Positions 49,761-61,525 are shown, counted from the first letter of the stretch. The stretch is DNA of 64,000 bases from Bombus terrestris (GCF_910591885.1 NC_063275.1:24168501-24232500), one strand, 5' to 3'. Notes: generated by a model not told the origin, from the sequence alone. Numbers and translations are program-made.

Positions 49761-49932
49761 GATCAATGGCTGATATCTCTTACAGATGATGAAAACAAAA
49801 ACGAGCGAGAAATTTAATATTCCAATATATCTCATGATTAATATAAATGATCAATAGCTGATATCTCCTACAGATAATGAAAACAAAAACGTGCGAGAAA
49901 TTTAATGTTCCAATATATTATTCCACGATTAA
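49761..49932 (+). repeat. Two-copy tandem duplication, 88-bp unit
   Basis: Unit 1 (49761-49848) and unit 2 (49849-49932) both run gatcaatggctgatatctc, cagatgatgaaaacaaaaac, then gcgagaaatttaatattcca. They differ at roughly ten positions. Confidence 0.88.
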
Positions 49933-50432
49933 AAAAATAAAACTGTAATAAAAGAACGCGTTATCGTTTAAATATTGCAACGTGAATCCCAATTTTGACA
50001 TTTTACAGATTTTTGCATCTGTACTCGTTCTGCGTATCTATTTCGCTTTCGATTAATTATTCACACTGCTAAAATTCGTAAAAAATTTATTTTCTCGCCG
50101 TAAACGTCACTGCGCGTTTTCAATCTTTTTCCGACATACTTTTCAAGAAGTATTATGTTGGAAAGTATCGGCGCCGTAAAATTCAATTAGCACGAAGAGA
50201 GGACGAGACTCTGCTAGTCGCTAAACTTTCGTTAATAGAAATTTAAAACGGATTGAAGCGTGTAAAAGTTCATTGGAACTTCTCTCTTATATTTTTTCCT
50301 CGAAGGAAGCTTCGCGCATTATCGAAATTTTTGTTAACTGTAACCGGTCATTTGCAAGGAATTAAATTTCCCGATAAATCTATCAGAGAATCGTTCGAAC
50401 AGAACTGTTAATATCGTTTTATAGAATATTAT

Positions 50433-50756
50433 ATGATCAAAAGAGTTAAGTCGAGGAGCGAGCTACAGGTCCAACAACGCGATTCGTTTCATTTATCTCG
50501 TGTCAAAACTGGAATTTCGGAACGTAATTTTATCGCTGGACCGTTTATATCACGAAGCATGAAATTTCACGGCTATTTTCAAGCAAACGTGTACTTTGTC
50601 TCGCGCGAAAAATTGCTTGTTACACTGGCTATGACAATATGCTTTATACACTTACGCGGCGAAAGAAACAACATTACCGTTAATTTTGCAAAAATTTACC
50701 TTTGCCATGAATTTAGACTTCCCTTCCCAACCGTGTCCCGCAATACTTATTCGTGA
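50433..50756 (+). CDS. Candidate small ORF of 107 codons, unrecognised
   Basis: An ATG-initiated frame starting MIKRVKSRSELQVQQRDSFH and rich in Arg, Ser, Phe and Val. A hydrophobic stretch of about 12 residues (LLVTLAMTICFI) lies near residue 65. There is no signal peptide or domain I recognise. No competing long frame lies on the opposite strand, in contrast to the GC-rich islands. Start context is AT-rich and not diagnostic. It could be a small basic protein, an exon with read-through, or chance. Confidence 0.2.
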   Translation: MIKRVKSRSELQVQQRDSFHLSRVKTGISERNFIAGPFISRSMKFHGYFQANVYFVSREKLLVTLAMTICFIHLRGERNNITVNFAKIYLCHEFRLPFPTVSRNTYS

Positions 50757-51318
50757 GAAAAGTATCTTAAATTGATGATCATGATCATCACACTATGATC
50801 ATTTTTCCCTGAAAATTTGTATTTATAATCACTGATTTTCCTCTCTTCTTTCTATTTTACACTCGTACAAATCGAAGTGAATAATGTTCGCAATTGATGA
50901 CAGGTGGTTCCACCAATAACGTGGAATCTCATTAATATTGATTTAATAAAGAACTACCAATGGAATCACGTGGTTCATAATTGATTCTTTCACCAATTTG
51001 TTGAGCTTGTATTTGAGTAATAACAGAAAAATCCATTCATTCATTCTATCGATTAAATCGCGACAATCAGAATTCCAACTACATCCAAATGACTATAATT
51101 CGCAGTTAATTTCAATTTAATCATAATTCAGTAATGTACTTGTAATTAATTATATTTTGAATCGCGAAAGTTTTTAATTTATTTTCTGCTTTCTTAAACT
51201 GTTCATTTTGTTCCACCAAGTGTACATTTCATATTTGAATAACAGTAAAATAAATAAAAATGTAATATACAAAATATAAAAGTAACAAAACCATTTAACC
51301 GACATTCCTTAATGTATT

Positions 51319-51597
51319 ATGCTAATAGCATTCTCGGGCTATTTCTCCTTTTTGCCATATGAATTTGTTCTGGATCTTGGAAAAACAACCAGTAATAACA
51401 TCCAGTACGATAACGTCAATTTCACGAACATATTACCATTGAACAAGCATGACAGAATATTTCTGCTACGCGTCCGATTGGTCAGGAAACGCTTGTCATG
51501 CTCGCTGACTGGATTTTCACTAGAATCGGCGCCCCATGAAAAATGCAACACGATGGAAGATCGCCAACGGGAAAACATTGGTAAATCGGGAAGGTGA
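51319..51597 (+). CDS. Candidate small ORF of 92 codons, unrecognised
   Basis: The ATG frame starts MLIAFSGYFSFLPYEFVLDL. The hydrophobic N-terminus ends in an aromatic-rich segment and is only a weak signal-peptide candidate. The C-terminal third is polar (HEKCNTMEDRQRENIGKSGR). A donor-like AACATTG followed by GTAAAT lies near 51579-51585. A minus frame of 94 codons overlaps almost exactly, which weakens the case. No domain is recognised. Confidence 0.15.
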   Translation: MLIAFSGYFSFLPYEFVLDLGKTTSNNIQYDNVNFTNILPLNKHDRIFLLRVRLVRKRLSCSLTGFSLESAPHEKCNTMEDRQRENIGKSGR

Positions 51598-51849
51598 CGG
51601 CGAACAAGTATAAAAGTCGACATATGGACGTGAGTTTCTATTGTTTACGCGTCACGTTGAGCGGAAATACGTTAACAGGCCAGCAGGGGACTCTGACTCC
51701 TGCTTTTCGCTAGCTCTGCATCGACAATACGAAACGATCGATTATTGTTTTCATTTAATATACAAGAAAAATATAAGATATGTTCGTGTATTAAAAGGTT
51801 ACGGTGTTTATGGTTTATGGTTTAAATATTTTTGTTTAGCATAGTGCCA

Positions 51850-53260
51850 ATATTTTTCTTTAATTATTCTCAATGTATAATTTTTAATACGAAGGCAGCT
51901 ATATTAATTTATAAAAAGGAACGCATTTTTATAATAAAGACTTTTTCTTTCGATTCATTTTGTTTTTTTTAATTTCCCAGAACTCCAACCGCATAATAAA
52001 TACAGCATCAACTGTTTGTCTTGCGCCGACTTCGAAACATTTCACGCAAGTCCCCAAAGTTCTATAATTCTTCTTCGAGTTTCTCAACTTTTAAGCTATC
52101 GTCGGGAACCAAAATTTCGGCCGAATATTCCTTCTAAGACCTACGAAACGTTCTTAGAGGTGTGTGATATACATAGATATAAGATTATCGCGGATCGTAA
52201 CTTTATAACCCAGTGGAAGCAGCTTGTATAATTTGGTCTTCCGGTATAATTAAAGCGTGATAACATTTTATCTCGTGTGCTGTATATACATTCCAAACTT
52301 CACGAAGATCACGTAGAAAATAAAACGTAAGCCAAACATAAACAACAGTGGCAAAAAATGCACATGCGTGAATTACACGGTAAATTAATAGAAAGGCTTA
52401 CGTTCAAAAAATGCACGTGTAGTGCATTACACTCGTCGTACACTCGACAAGCCGAAGTAGCACGGTAGATCGACAACTGAACTGAAATAATTGTCTTCTG
52501 ATAAAATGATATTTTATTATAGAGACTGGGGTAGCGTGATTCAATGTTGCATAAAAAATACAAAATGACATATTAGTTAAGAAAATTAATTTCAATCGCA
52601 AGAAATTGGAGTGGAATAAAATCAAGCTTTGCGATTGAAATTTAATATTGTACTTAACAATGAAGTTTTTCATCCGACAATTTCTAATTTTCTTCCAGCT
52701 ATAGATTTGCATATATCTGTACGTGTGTTATATATTTTTTCGTTCGTATAATAAATAAACAAATTTCAATGCACGCTGAGTAATCCGCTTCTTATTTTTG
52801 CTAATTGTTTCTGGCACCAACCCGAGAATCTTCACGCTGTTTCCAAACATCAAACGGAAAACTGTGTTCGCATGGCAGAAAGCAGACGTTCTAGGCGAAT
52901 TTGTTGTTCCACGCCCCTTGTTCCTTTCCATCTTTCAGCCAAGAATACATCCGACGCCATTTGTAGCGTGACGCCCTTGCTCTGTCGTTTCCCAGGGGAA
53001 CCTGGGCTTCATATAATTACAATCGTACAGCAGAAAGCTTCCGACCCCGTTTCTATTGTCCTCTGCAACGACTTTCGCTCGTTCTTCGAATAATTTCCTC
53101 CTCGTGCTGCTTCCGGCGGCGTTACTTCGTATCTCGCGTCGCCTCACAATGTTAATCGGACAATTGCTGAAGATGAAGTTGGAAACGAAAATCACTGTCT
53201 GTTATTCCAGAAATTGTAATTCATATAATTCTTATTTCTTTACGATCCCTTAGTCTCGTA
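51850..53260. other. Noncoding DNA with a GC-rich island
   Basis: A local duplication repeats aaaaaatgcac near 52353 and 52408, with attacac following each. The island at 52860-53160 has a + frame of 73 and a minus frame of 86 codons, neither recognised. Confidence 0.4.
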
Positions 53261-53266
53261 CACCAT

Positions 53267-53695
53267 CTTGAAATTTCAGCAACTTAGACTATCGTGAGAT
53301 TCGATAGAAGTAAAAAAAAATAACAGCTATAACACGACTTTAGAATGAGCCAAAGTTTTGATACAATTTCAATGGCGACTGATGGTCTGATTCAATTCTA
53401 ACGGCAATTGAAACTTTGAGGCAAACTTGAAAATATGAAAAGAATTTAATGCTCCAATTCTTTTTGTTTTTTATATATTTCCTTAGTATCTTAAAGTTTC
53501 TTGAAATTTTAAGAATTCAGACTATCGCGGGATTTGATAAATCTTAGAAGTAGCAGCTTTCATATAGATTTAGAGCGAACTAAAGTTTTGATACCATTTT
53601 AGTATCAACTAAAGGTCTGATTCAATCACGGCACGAGTCGAAGCTTTGACGCAAAGTTGAAAATGTGGGAAAATTTGATGCGCCAACGAGATAAA
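53267..53695 (+). repeat. Diverged tandem duplication, 233-bp unit
   Basis: Unit 1 starts at 53267 and unit 2 at 53500, each with cttgaaatttyargaa.tya gactatcg-type sequence. They then share aaagttttgatacaattt, ctgattcaat and aaacttgaaaatatg in order. A partial third unit (aatttcaactacttagaaat) may follow near 53752. Confidence 0.75.
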
Positions 53696-53699
53696 TGCG

Positions 53700-56600
53700 A
53701 TTTTCGTCGAATTGAAATCATAGTTCGTGAAACGAAGGCAAACGTTCGCGGAATTTCAACTACTTAGAAATTCGTTAGGGTAAAATTACACTAACATTTG
53801 CTTGATTACTTGAATCGATCACGAATCAAATTTGTAAAATTCGACGCTCGAGTAACGAAGTGTGAGAGCAAAATGAAATTTCGAAAAAACCAAAGACGCT
53901 ACATTTTTAAAGTAAACTGTTTAACGATACTCGTAAGTTCTCGTTGATTGACGCTGTAAAGAGAACAAAAATTTAGCTAAACTCATCGCTCGAGTTTGAA
54001 GATTTATCTTCCTTTATGTATCCTTTTTGAACTTTCCTTGCGCATAGTGATTACTGTGCTTACAATGCATTTTTTTAATGTCTGCGGAGAAACGCATTTT
54101 TATCTTAAAAGCTATCAACTTTTAATAGAATATTTATAATTAACAAATATATCTCCTATATCTTCCTATTCAATCGCTATAAATTTGCCGTAAAATGAAT
54201 ATAATATGCGATATCTATAATTAATAAACACATTTCCCATCATGTCCAGTACCTACAATGATTTAAAATTAACTAAAATAAAATTACTCTAATAATAACG
54301 CACTAAAAATTCAATTATGTAATAATTGTCTCCTCGCTAATTATAAATACCATACATCGTCAATCTACAACTAATCGTACGAATGATCAAATATAAAACT
54401 GTCTCATTTTTAACACATAACTATGCTTCGTTTGGAACATAAGGATAAACTAGCATAAGCAAGAAGTCGAAGACCGTGTTTAACAGATCCAATACTTTTT
54501 CGCTGTTTGTGCAGAAAATATTGCTTGCCGAACAAAAACAAACTGGACCTGAAAACTCTTCCATGCTTCGTTTATTCGTCTATTGTTGGCCATTCGAGAG
54601 TCGATGCCTATCGAGAACAAAACGAGAACACGATTTCGGTACAAATGTCAAAGGGGCTAGAATTTCATGAATTTCGTCGCGACTTTTCGGTATTCGCACG
54701 ATTTTCTCGCGGTGTGTTTCGACGTTCGCTTAGAAATCTGAGAACACAGTGAACAGAAAGCTGAATCACAGGGTGCAAAAGAAGATGAAAAAAGGTGCAA
54801 AGAGAAGTGAAAGCCGAAACGACTTTCGGGAAGGATGATCGAATGAAATAAGATAAATCGCGAAAAGAATGATACCGTGGATCCTTATTCCGCTCCTAAA
54901 GTCAATCGAGAGTTTCTCGATCAAGAACAAAATAGAACGACGCGAGATTCATCGAATACGAATCGAAATGACACTCTGTGCTTTTCGATTTCGCGATAGC
55001 GAAATAGGTATCGTACCAGAGGGACGCTTGAACCGTGCAAACGTCCGAACGAAGATTAAGTATTATTAGATTTTGGAAGAAAATTTGTTCGTCGATACAG
55101 TTGATAATTGTAATTTTAATTTCTTATTTATCGTTAACAGCCAGGCAAGATATCACGACGGATCTCTTATCTGTAAATTTATTCTCCTAAAAGTACAAGT
55201 TGAAACAGTAACTAAATTGCATATGTTCGTTCAGTTTCATATATTTGTGAATGATTCGTTTCTCTTCTTAAATATTATAATAGAACTATAATACTTGGAC
55301 TGTCGAAACGCGGAAATGAAAATTAGAAACATATGGAAGAAATTTTGTTCGCCGACTTAGTTGATGTTATAACCATACCATGTTATGATTCATCGGTAGC
55401 AAATGGACGGATCACTACAATATATCTCCCATCTGTCAGTTGCGTATATTCTAGTAAAAGTATAGCTTAAAACATATAAAATAAATGATACGTATAGCGA
55501 TATACGTGCAATATATCATACTTGGACATATTTTTGCACATTATAAATATTCTGAACATTATTGTATCTTGAAATTTCATACGCATACGTAAACATCGGT
55601 AATTCAATAGCGATAATGAAAATAAAATTTGAAATATGATATAGCATATGAAATTATCTGATTAATTTTTGAAATCGTATCACGCGTTTATTCTATATCT
55701 TTTCGTGATAACACTCGATACTTTAACTGAAAATTATCTGTCCTGCATATTTCACGATAAAAAGACATATATTGTTATTTTAATGTAGGGGCGAAGAGGA
55801 TGAAAGTAGAGATAAAATTTTGTGATGTTCGATACCTTGTCGAAGTGCTGACATTTTTCTAAAGATTTGAATGCCGATCCCTGTTAACAAAGTTTTCCCT
55901 TCTGAGTAACCTCAAAGGATTCCACGTAGGAGAGAAATATCCAAAGAGAGAACGAAAGATAAGCGAAAGAGAAAGCTTTTTCGTGCCGTGGGCAATTTAG
56001 ATTTTGTCGAACGGCTTTGACCGAAGTGTCGACCCTAATTCTGTGACCCGGAGAAACTTTCGGGTTTACCTAAATTCTCAGGCGCTCAAAAGTTCACCCC
56101 GGCGAAAGTGTCATAAAAGAAAAAAAGGAAACAAAAACATGACGCTAAAATCTACGCACTTGACTATAAAATATGGCCTAAAGGAATCGGTATTCTTACT
56201 TGAAACAAATTTATGCTCTTCCTTGGATTATCCTATGTCATTTCAATGATCGAAGCTTCTATACCGTTTCCATTTAGCTATTCGTAGACGCTTAATAGAA
56301 TGTTTTAAATATTTACTCAAATTTAAAAGTGGGTCGTTTCTGTTTCTTCGTTGGAGACAGGATACGAATTGAATCTACTTTAAAATCAAACATAAAATAT
56401 CTAGTTTGTTTAAAAATGCCTCCCACGTTTACACTTTATTAAATTTGTCTCCTTCTTTCGTTCCTTTCCTCGTAGTCTCTCTGCCTTTTACGTTTATTCA
56501 AAAGACGGGGTCAAAGGTATAAGGATATCATCTTCGCGTTAAAGAAAGTTGCACATTTTTCGTTTGAAAACCTGCCGAAATTAGTCTCGTCAATAAGAGT

Positions 56601-57670
56601 TCTTTTCACGTCGTTAATGCATGAAAGAAGTGACGCATTCACGAAAACGCAAAGGAACAATGTATTCGCTACGCAGCATCACAGCCGTTCAAACGTCGCG
56701 ACAAAGAGGAAGAAAAAGAGGAAAATCTCAAAGCCGAGCTAAATGTCAGCGTTGTTTCAACTAAAATTACCGCTATTAACAATTCCTTTGGCGAACATTT
56801 CCGCTCACTTTTTTCTTGCTTTGTCGTCGATACTCTCTAGTGCAAAATACACGATTCCGCGTGGAGCAAACATCGTGCAACGAGGGAAAACTTTGTTCAA
56901 CAGTTGTGTGGATTTTACGGCGTGCAAGACGCTCGCATCCTGTGTGTATTCAACAAGCGCAAAATAATCACGCGTGCTGCAAAATTGAAGAATTTCGGAT
57001 GGCGTGCAGCACCCACGTACCTGTTATAACGACTTCAAACATTTGCCTTCCATTCTGATCTTCATTCCTGGAGTGTTTGCGTGATTACTCGCGCGGAGGT
57101 ACAGATGTAAACATTCGTGCTCAATTTCGCTTGTCGATGAATTTTCAGACGATTTTTTAACAGCACGTAAAATAAATGGTATTGTTTGGCTAACAATCGA
57201 CAGCGGTATCAATGGAAAATCGAATTCTCTCGTGATTAATGTCCTGTTCTTTTTTTTTGTTTTTTTTTTTTTTGCTATTTCTAATCAGTTTGATTATTGA
57301 AAAATTCGCTTTTAAAATTCTTTTTCTGTCATTTAAACGATTAGTGTTACAGTAATTTGCGAAAGAATCGAGTTGTCTTTTCAATGATATTCTGTTCGCT
57401 TTTATTTTTATTTCTTTGATTTTTAAAGCAACATGATAAAAAATTTTGCTTTGTTTCTTTTCGATTAGTTATTGTAATAATAACATATTTTATGAGCGCA
57501 GGCCACGCAAGAATACTTCGTTACTACGATAAAATAGTATTCCCTTTATAAACATAAAATAGCTATTTCATGCTACTTTCTGCTTTTTCAAAATAGCCGA
57601 GTTTTATATTAAATAAACTGGTTTCTGAATTTGAACCAGCCTTCTTTGTATATTTTTCTGAATATTTTAG
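53700..57670. other. AT-rich noncoding DNA
   Basis: A degenerate interspersed-repeat copy is at 55510-55595 (catacttggacatatttttg then cacattataaatattctg). A T-rich low-complexity stretch lies at 57250-57275. Frames up to 82 codons are unsupported. Confidence 0.45.
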
Positions 57671-57679
57671 AATATAGTA

Positions 57680-57730
57680 TACTTTCATATTTTCTCATGT
57701 TACTTTCATATTTTCTCATGTTACTTTCAT
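57680..57730 (+). repeat. Tandem repeat, 21-bp unit
   Basis: The unit tactttcatattttctcatgt occurs twice exactly, with a third partial copy tactttcat. Confidence 0.95.
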
Positions 57731-57839
57731 AAAAAATAAATAAGCTAGTTTAAAGTTTCTACGTCATATTTCAGTCAGTTTTCAAACGAAAAATATGTTA
57801 CTTTTAGTTAAAGAAAAAACTCGGTTAAAAACAAGCGCA

Positions 57840-58025
57840 CACACGTTCCCAAGTCAATTATAAATCCGTATGAGTTTGTCTAATACGTTATAGTGGCATT
57901 CTACTTACTCGATGCCAGTGTAGAACCGGGCAATTTCCACTTGACTTGTGCCTGACCACGAACGGGGTCATACTACTTGTAGCCGGGCAATGAAGCACAC
58001 CAACTTTCTGTCGAAATAAAGGCAA
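57840..58025. other. GC-richer segment with direct word repeat
   Basis: In an AT-rich setting this segment contains accgggcaatttccac (about 57926) and gccgggcaatgaagcac (about 57981), and ends with an aataaa word near 58014. It looks like inserted or conserved sequence. No termini were identified. Confidence 0.3.
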
Positions 58026-58345
58026 CATGTTTTACGTTAATTTATAAATATGAAAATAATAGAAGAAAATATATTACTCAAAATATCTTTAATAAAACAT
58101 TAATGAGTTTTAATTGTAAAGTAAAACTAATCTTACTGCTTATTAAAATCTAATATTGGTATAAAAATGAAAGAATTTATTCTATACTTCATAAGACGTA
58201 GCTATTACATTTTTATGTACTTATATCGTTACTTCTTTTAAATAATAAATCGCATCGTATTTAATATCAGTGCTGATTTATCGTGATATATTTTATTGTC
58301 TATAAATCAACGTCAAAGATAATATGTAAACTTCGGGAAAAGCTG

Positions 58346-58627
58346 ATGGTCAATTCGGTGAAAAATAAGTTGAGTTATAAAGATGTATGTAATTGTCTGC
58401 GGACTATCGAACTAATCGAACTTTCTTTTCATAACTTCGAAGATGAAAAATACTACGAACGAGAAATCGGGGTAACAAAGTGCATCAGATCGCACGTTTA
58501 CGACGTCGAGCCAACTGACGAATTATTCATACGAGAAAAAATATATCGCTCGATATATTATTCTCAATTTATCGAGGAAAGGCGCACCTTCGTGAGAAAG
58601 GAACTGCGGCCATCATTTCTGAAGTAG
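58346..58627 (+). CDS. Candidate small ORF of 93 codons, charged, unrecognised
   Basis: ATG at 58346 opens a frame reading MVNSVKNKLSYKDVCNCLRT and continuing with many Glu, Lys, Arg and Tyr residues through IYYSQFIEERRTFVRKELRP to a TAG at 58625-58627. Three cysteines lie in the first 55 residues. The composition is unlike the Phe/Asn/Ile bias of random AT-rich frames. A donor-like TTCGTGAGA lies near 58590. A different + frame (58645-58830) and a minus frame (58569-58760) are open just downstream, where GC rises. The locus could therefore be a frameshifted or spliced gene remnant. No family was recognised. Confidence 0.28.
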   Translation: MVNSVKNKLSYKDVCNCLRTIELIELSFHNFEDEKYYEREIGVTKCIRSHVYDVEPTDELFIREKIYRSIYYSQFIEERRTFVRKELRPSFLK

Positions 58628-58839
58628 CATATCGAACTGGCTCTTTGTGGACACGTAAAAATACGGTCGCTGGCTGCGTGATGACAGTTCGATTTCCTAT
58701 TCCTCTTGGCATGCTCACCAAAATGCGTGCACGAAAAGATCCATCGATCTCTGGAATCATGGCCCACTATCCTACGCCTGCTTTACGACTCTTAAAGGAA
58801 AGAAGCACTTTTTGCTTAATTCGAAATTGAGACTATCAG

Positions 58840-59800
58840 TCATCAGAGTGTCACGATATTTTTCAGTTTCCTCTTAAATGTATTTACACCGAACCACAGT
58901 ACCACGAACCACGTACTCGGAATTTCTAAATACGTATTACTATAATATCGTATAGTTAAGAGAATGTATCGATTATTGCGAAGTATTACGATAATTAGAG
59001 AAAAACTAGAGAACTAGAAATTTGTGATTATGCATGATATAAAATTCTGAGAAATCCTTAAATTATTCTAATCTATCTAAGGGAACAACTTCTCGTATTC
59101 AATTTTAATTTCAATTCTGTATCATATTTCAATAATGATTAATTTACAATTTCATCATAATATGCAATAATGAAATTATCGAGGTTGAATGACAGCGTGA
59201 ATAAGAAATCTATGTAAATCAATCTCACTTTATAGCCGGCAGGCAAAAATTAATAAAATATACATATATGTAAAAATGAAATTAAAAACAGAAGCGAGAA
59301 GGATGAAATTAGTAGCAAATTTTAGAACTAATTTTATTACAAACTTTACTGCATGGTCAATATTTCGGAACACGAACGCACGAGATCTCTGAGGAAGATA
59401 AATCCACTCTGTCCTTCGTCTGTGATTTTAATTACGATAGTTATTTTTATTTTAAAGTTACGAGAGGGTGTAAAAAATTGTATACTTCTTCTATGGTAAA
59501 GCGAGTATATCCTAGAAATAGCAACCTTGTTTAGTACGAATAACGTGTCTGAAGAAATACGAGGACTGTGATCCTTGTTCTTCTCTATTTCAGAACTTTT
59601 AGACTACGATAAAGAAAATTTTTGTAACTCTAGAACTACGAAACTCTGGAGAATATCTTCCGTACAGTATACACATAAATCCGTTGTGACTTGAGGCACG
59701 TCCTACAATTTTTCAAGTCGATGAAACAAAGTAGATGAATAAAAAACGGAGATCGATGAAAAAATCTCGATCGAAGGTTGTAATAAGTTGTAAATAACGT
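58840..59800. other. AT-rich noncoding DNA
   Basis: No repeat or frame worth calling. Confidence 0.5.
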
Positions 59801-59809
59801 TTATTCGAA

Positions 59810-59945
59810 AGTCGAGTTATTGTTACAAATAAATACGAAATAATTCACACTTCGGTAAGTAATAATATTTATGCAAAATCCGATTACCGCTACAAATAAG
59901 CGCGAACGAACAATTTCCACCTCGATCAGCAATAATATCACAAAA
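59810..59945 (+). repeat. Two-copy tandem duplication, 67-bp unit
   Basis: Unit 1 has tacaaataaatacgaaataa at 59824 and unit 2 has tacaaataagcgcgaacgaa at 59891. They are followed by ttcacacttcg.taagtaataatat and tccacctcgatcagcaataatat respectively. Confidence 0.7.
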
Positions 59946-60126
59946 TTCAGTAGAAAAATTTCGATCGTCCTATGGTCGTAATTCTCTATGGTTTCAAATT
60001 GAAAAAGAGTGAATCTTCTGCAAACAGCATCTGGACTTTGTTGAACTGGAGTTCGCAAAAGCAATTCCACGAGAACAGCGAGATTGCAGAAAAAACTTAA
60101 AGCATGAAGAAAAATGTCTGCAAACA

Positions 60127-60642
60127 TATACGATTTATTTATTTAGAGATATTAGAAATTAGGGTTTCCAATGATTTCTATCCTATATGATAAGTTTATT
60201 GATAGATGGGTCCATTTCCAATAGATTAAACAGGAAACTATGATTATTTAACACGAACCAAAGACAGTAATGTGCTATAACTAAGACAACTAAATAGATA
60301 ATTCACAACTCACAGCTAATAGTTTACAACTCATAACAACTTGGCAACTCAACTCTCGACTCCTCACAACTCGACTCTTAGTTAACGATTACCGATTAAT
60401 TCGTCTTTCTCCCTTAAGCGTCCCTTTGTCTTTTCCCGTACCCTCACCACGTACGTGTTCCGTAACCGACCGCGATCATAATCATCTTCCGCGTAACTAT
60501 TCGACTGAAGGACAGACGACACATTGATAGGCCGTTTGGCCCATCCTTCAAGACCTTTTCGGCCTGTCGGCACTTAGGCCTTCTCGCAACATTGTTTATG
60601 GGTCACCCGACATTTCTTAGGCAATCTGTACACGATACTATA
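60127..60642 (-). mobile_element. Solo LTR, copy 4
   Basis: On the minus strand it begins TATAGTATCGTG (TGTAG in other copies, one transition) and ends AAATCGTATA. It shares its 3' portion with copy 3 (attagaaattagggtttcc) and its 5' portion with copies 1 and 2 (ATCAATGTGTCGTC, GACAAAGGGACGCTTAAGG, AATAGTTACGCGGAAG). Length is about 516 bp. Flanks are AT-rich. A possible atat duplication requires shifting one boundary by three bases, so the target site is not clean, consistent with greater age. Confidence 0.75.
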
Positions 60643-60889
60643 ATATCTATAGATGATTGAAACATGATATTGGGAAACGAAACGCTCGTAAAGATGAAAA
60701 TAAAAATCGACGATAATAAACATCATGATTTTTATTCTTATTTTCACTGAGAAATAATAAAAGAGAAATCCACGTAAAAAGTTAAGTTGGGAAATTTAAT
60801 TGATTTGATCGACAAGTAATCGCAGAATCAACAAAAACGAAGCATCGCAGGAATAAAGTCTCTCGGAAGTCGTATCCTTGGAGCTTGAT

Positions 60890-61270
60890 TTATCTACAGA
60901 GTGGAGTTGATAATCAGTTCCTGGAACGCGTGGAACTTGCACAGAAGCGTCTGACCACTGTCTCTTAGGCATTTATTCGTTTGGCCGGTCGGCCGAACCC
61001 GCGCACGACCTTTTAGGGTCTCTAGACCAACAAATGGAACCTCGCTCTTTACCTTTGCGGATGTTCCCTCTCGATTCTCCTTTTCCAATTCTTGTTTTTA
61101 CCCAGAACAAAACGCATCCGGATTCCGGCAGAATCAACACGGAATCGCGTATTTTCGCTGTCCACCTTGCTGTTCGTCCTTTTCACTTTGTCAATCGTCG
61201 GCATTCCGCAACACCGATTTTTAATCGCTGTCTCGTCGATAGACTGTGAACTTTTACGCAACTTCATACC
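60890..61270. other. GC-rich island with overlapping open frames
   Basis: Two minus frames (60894-61088, 64 codons; 61049-61267, 72 codons) and two + frames overlap here. The first minus peptide (MEKENREGTSAKVKSEVPFV at its start) is polar and plausible, but no splice sites or motifs support it. Confidence 0.3.
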
Positions 61271-61434
61271 TCTGAGAATATACTTAGGGAAACAGAAGCT
61301 CGATACAAAATTGTTTTACCCATTATCAATATTATTATTGCTTAGTATTATGGGAGGTGCTGTACTTTGAGTATACATTCTGCACAATTTTCTACCAGAG
61401 TTCCCTATAGTGAAAGCAGAACTCGGTCAAAAAA

Positions 61435-61525
61435 TTGTTTTACTTGCCAAATGTAACGGAAAGCTCAATACTTTGAATATTTTACACTGCAAAATTCCCC
61501 ATAAATGCACAATACCTGCCACTTA
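61435..61525 (+). repeat. Degenerate interspersed repeat, partial copy
   Basis: The order is caatactttgaatattttac, actgcaaaattccccataaa, then tgcacaatacctgccactta. It matches the family order of a tactttggatat block, a gca block, and an aatttcccataaatgca block. Confidence 0.45.

Noticed and set aside
51609..51616. TATAAAAG promoter-like word
   Set aside because: No initiator-like sequence lies at the expected distance and no downstream gene is supported. Such words are frequent in AT-rich DNA.
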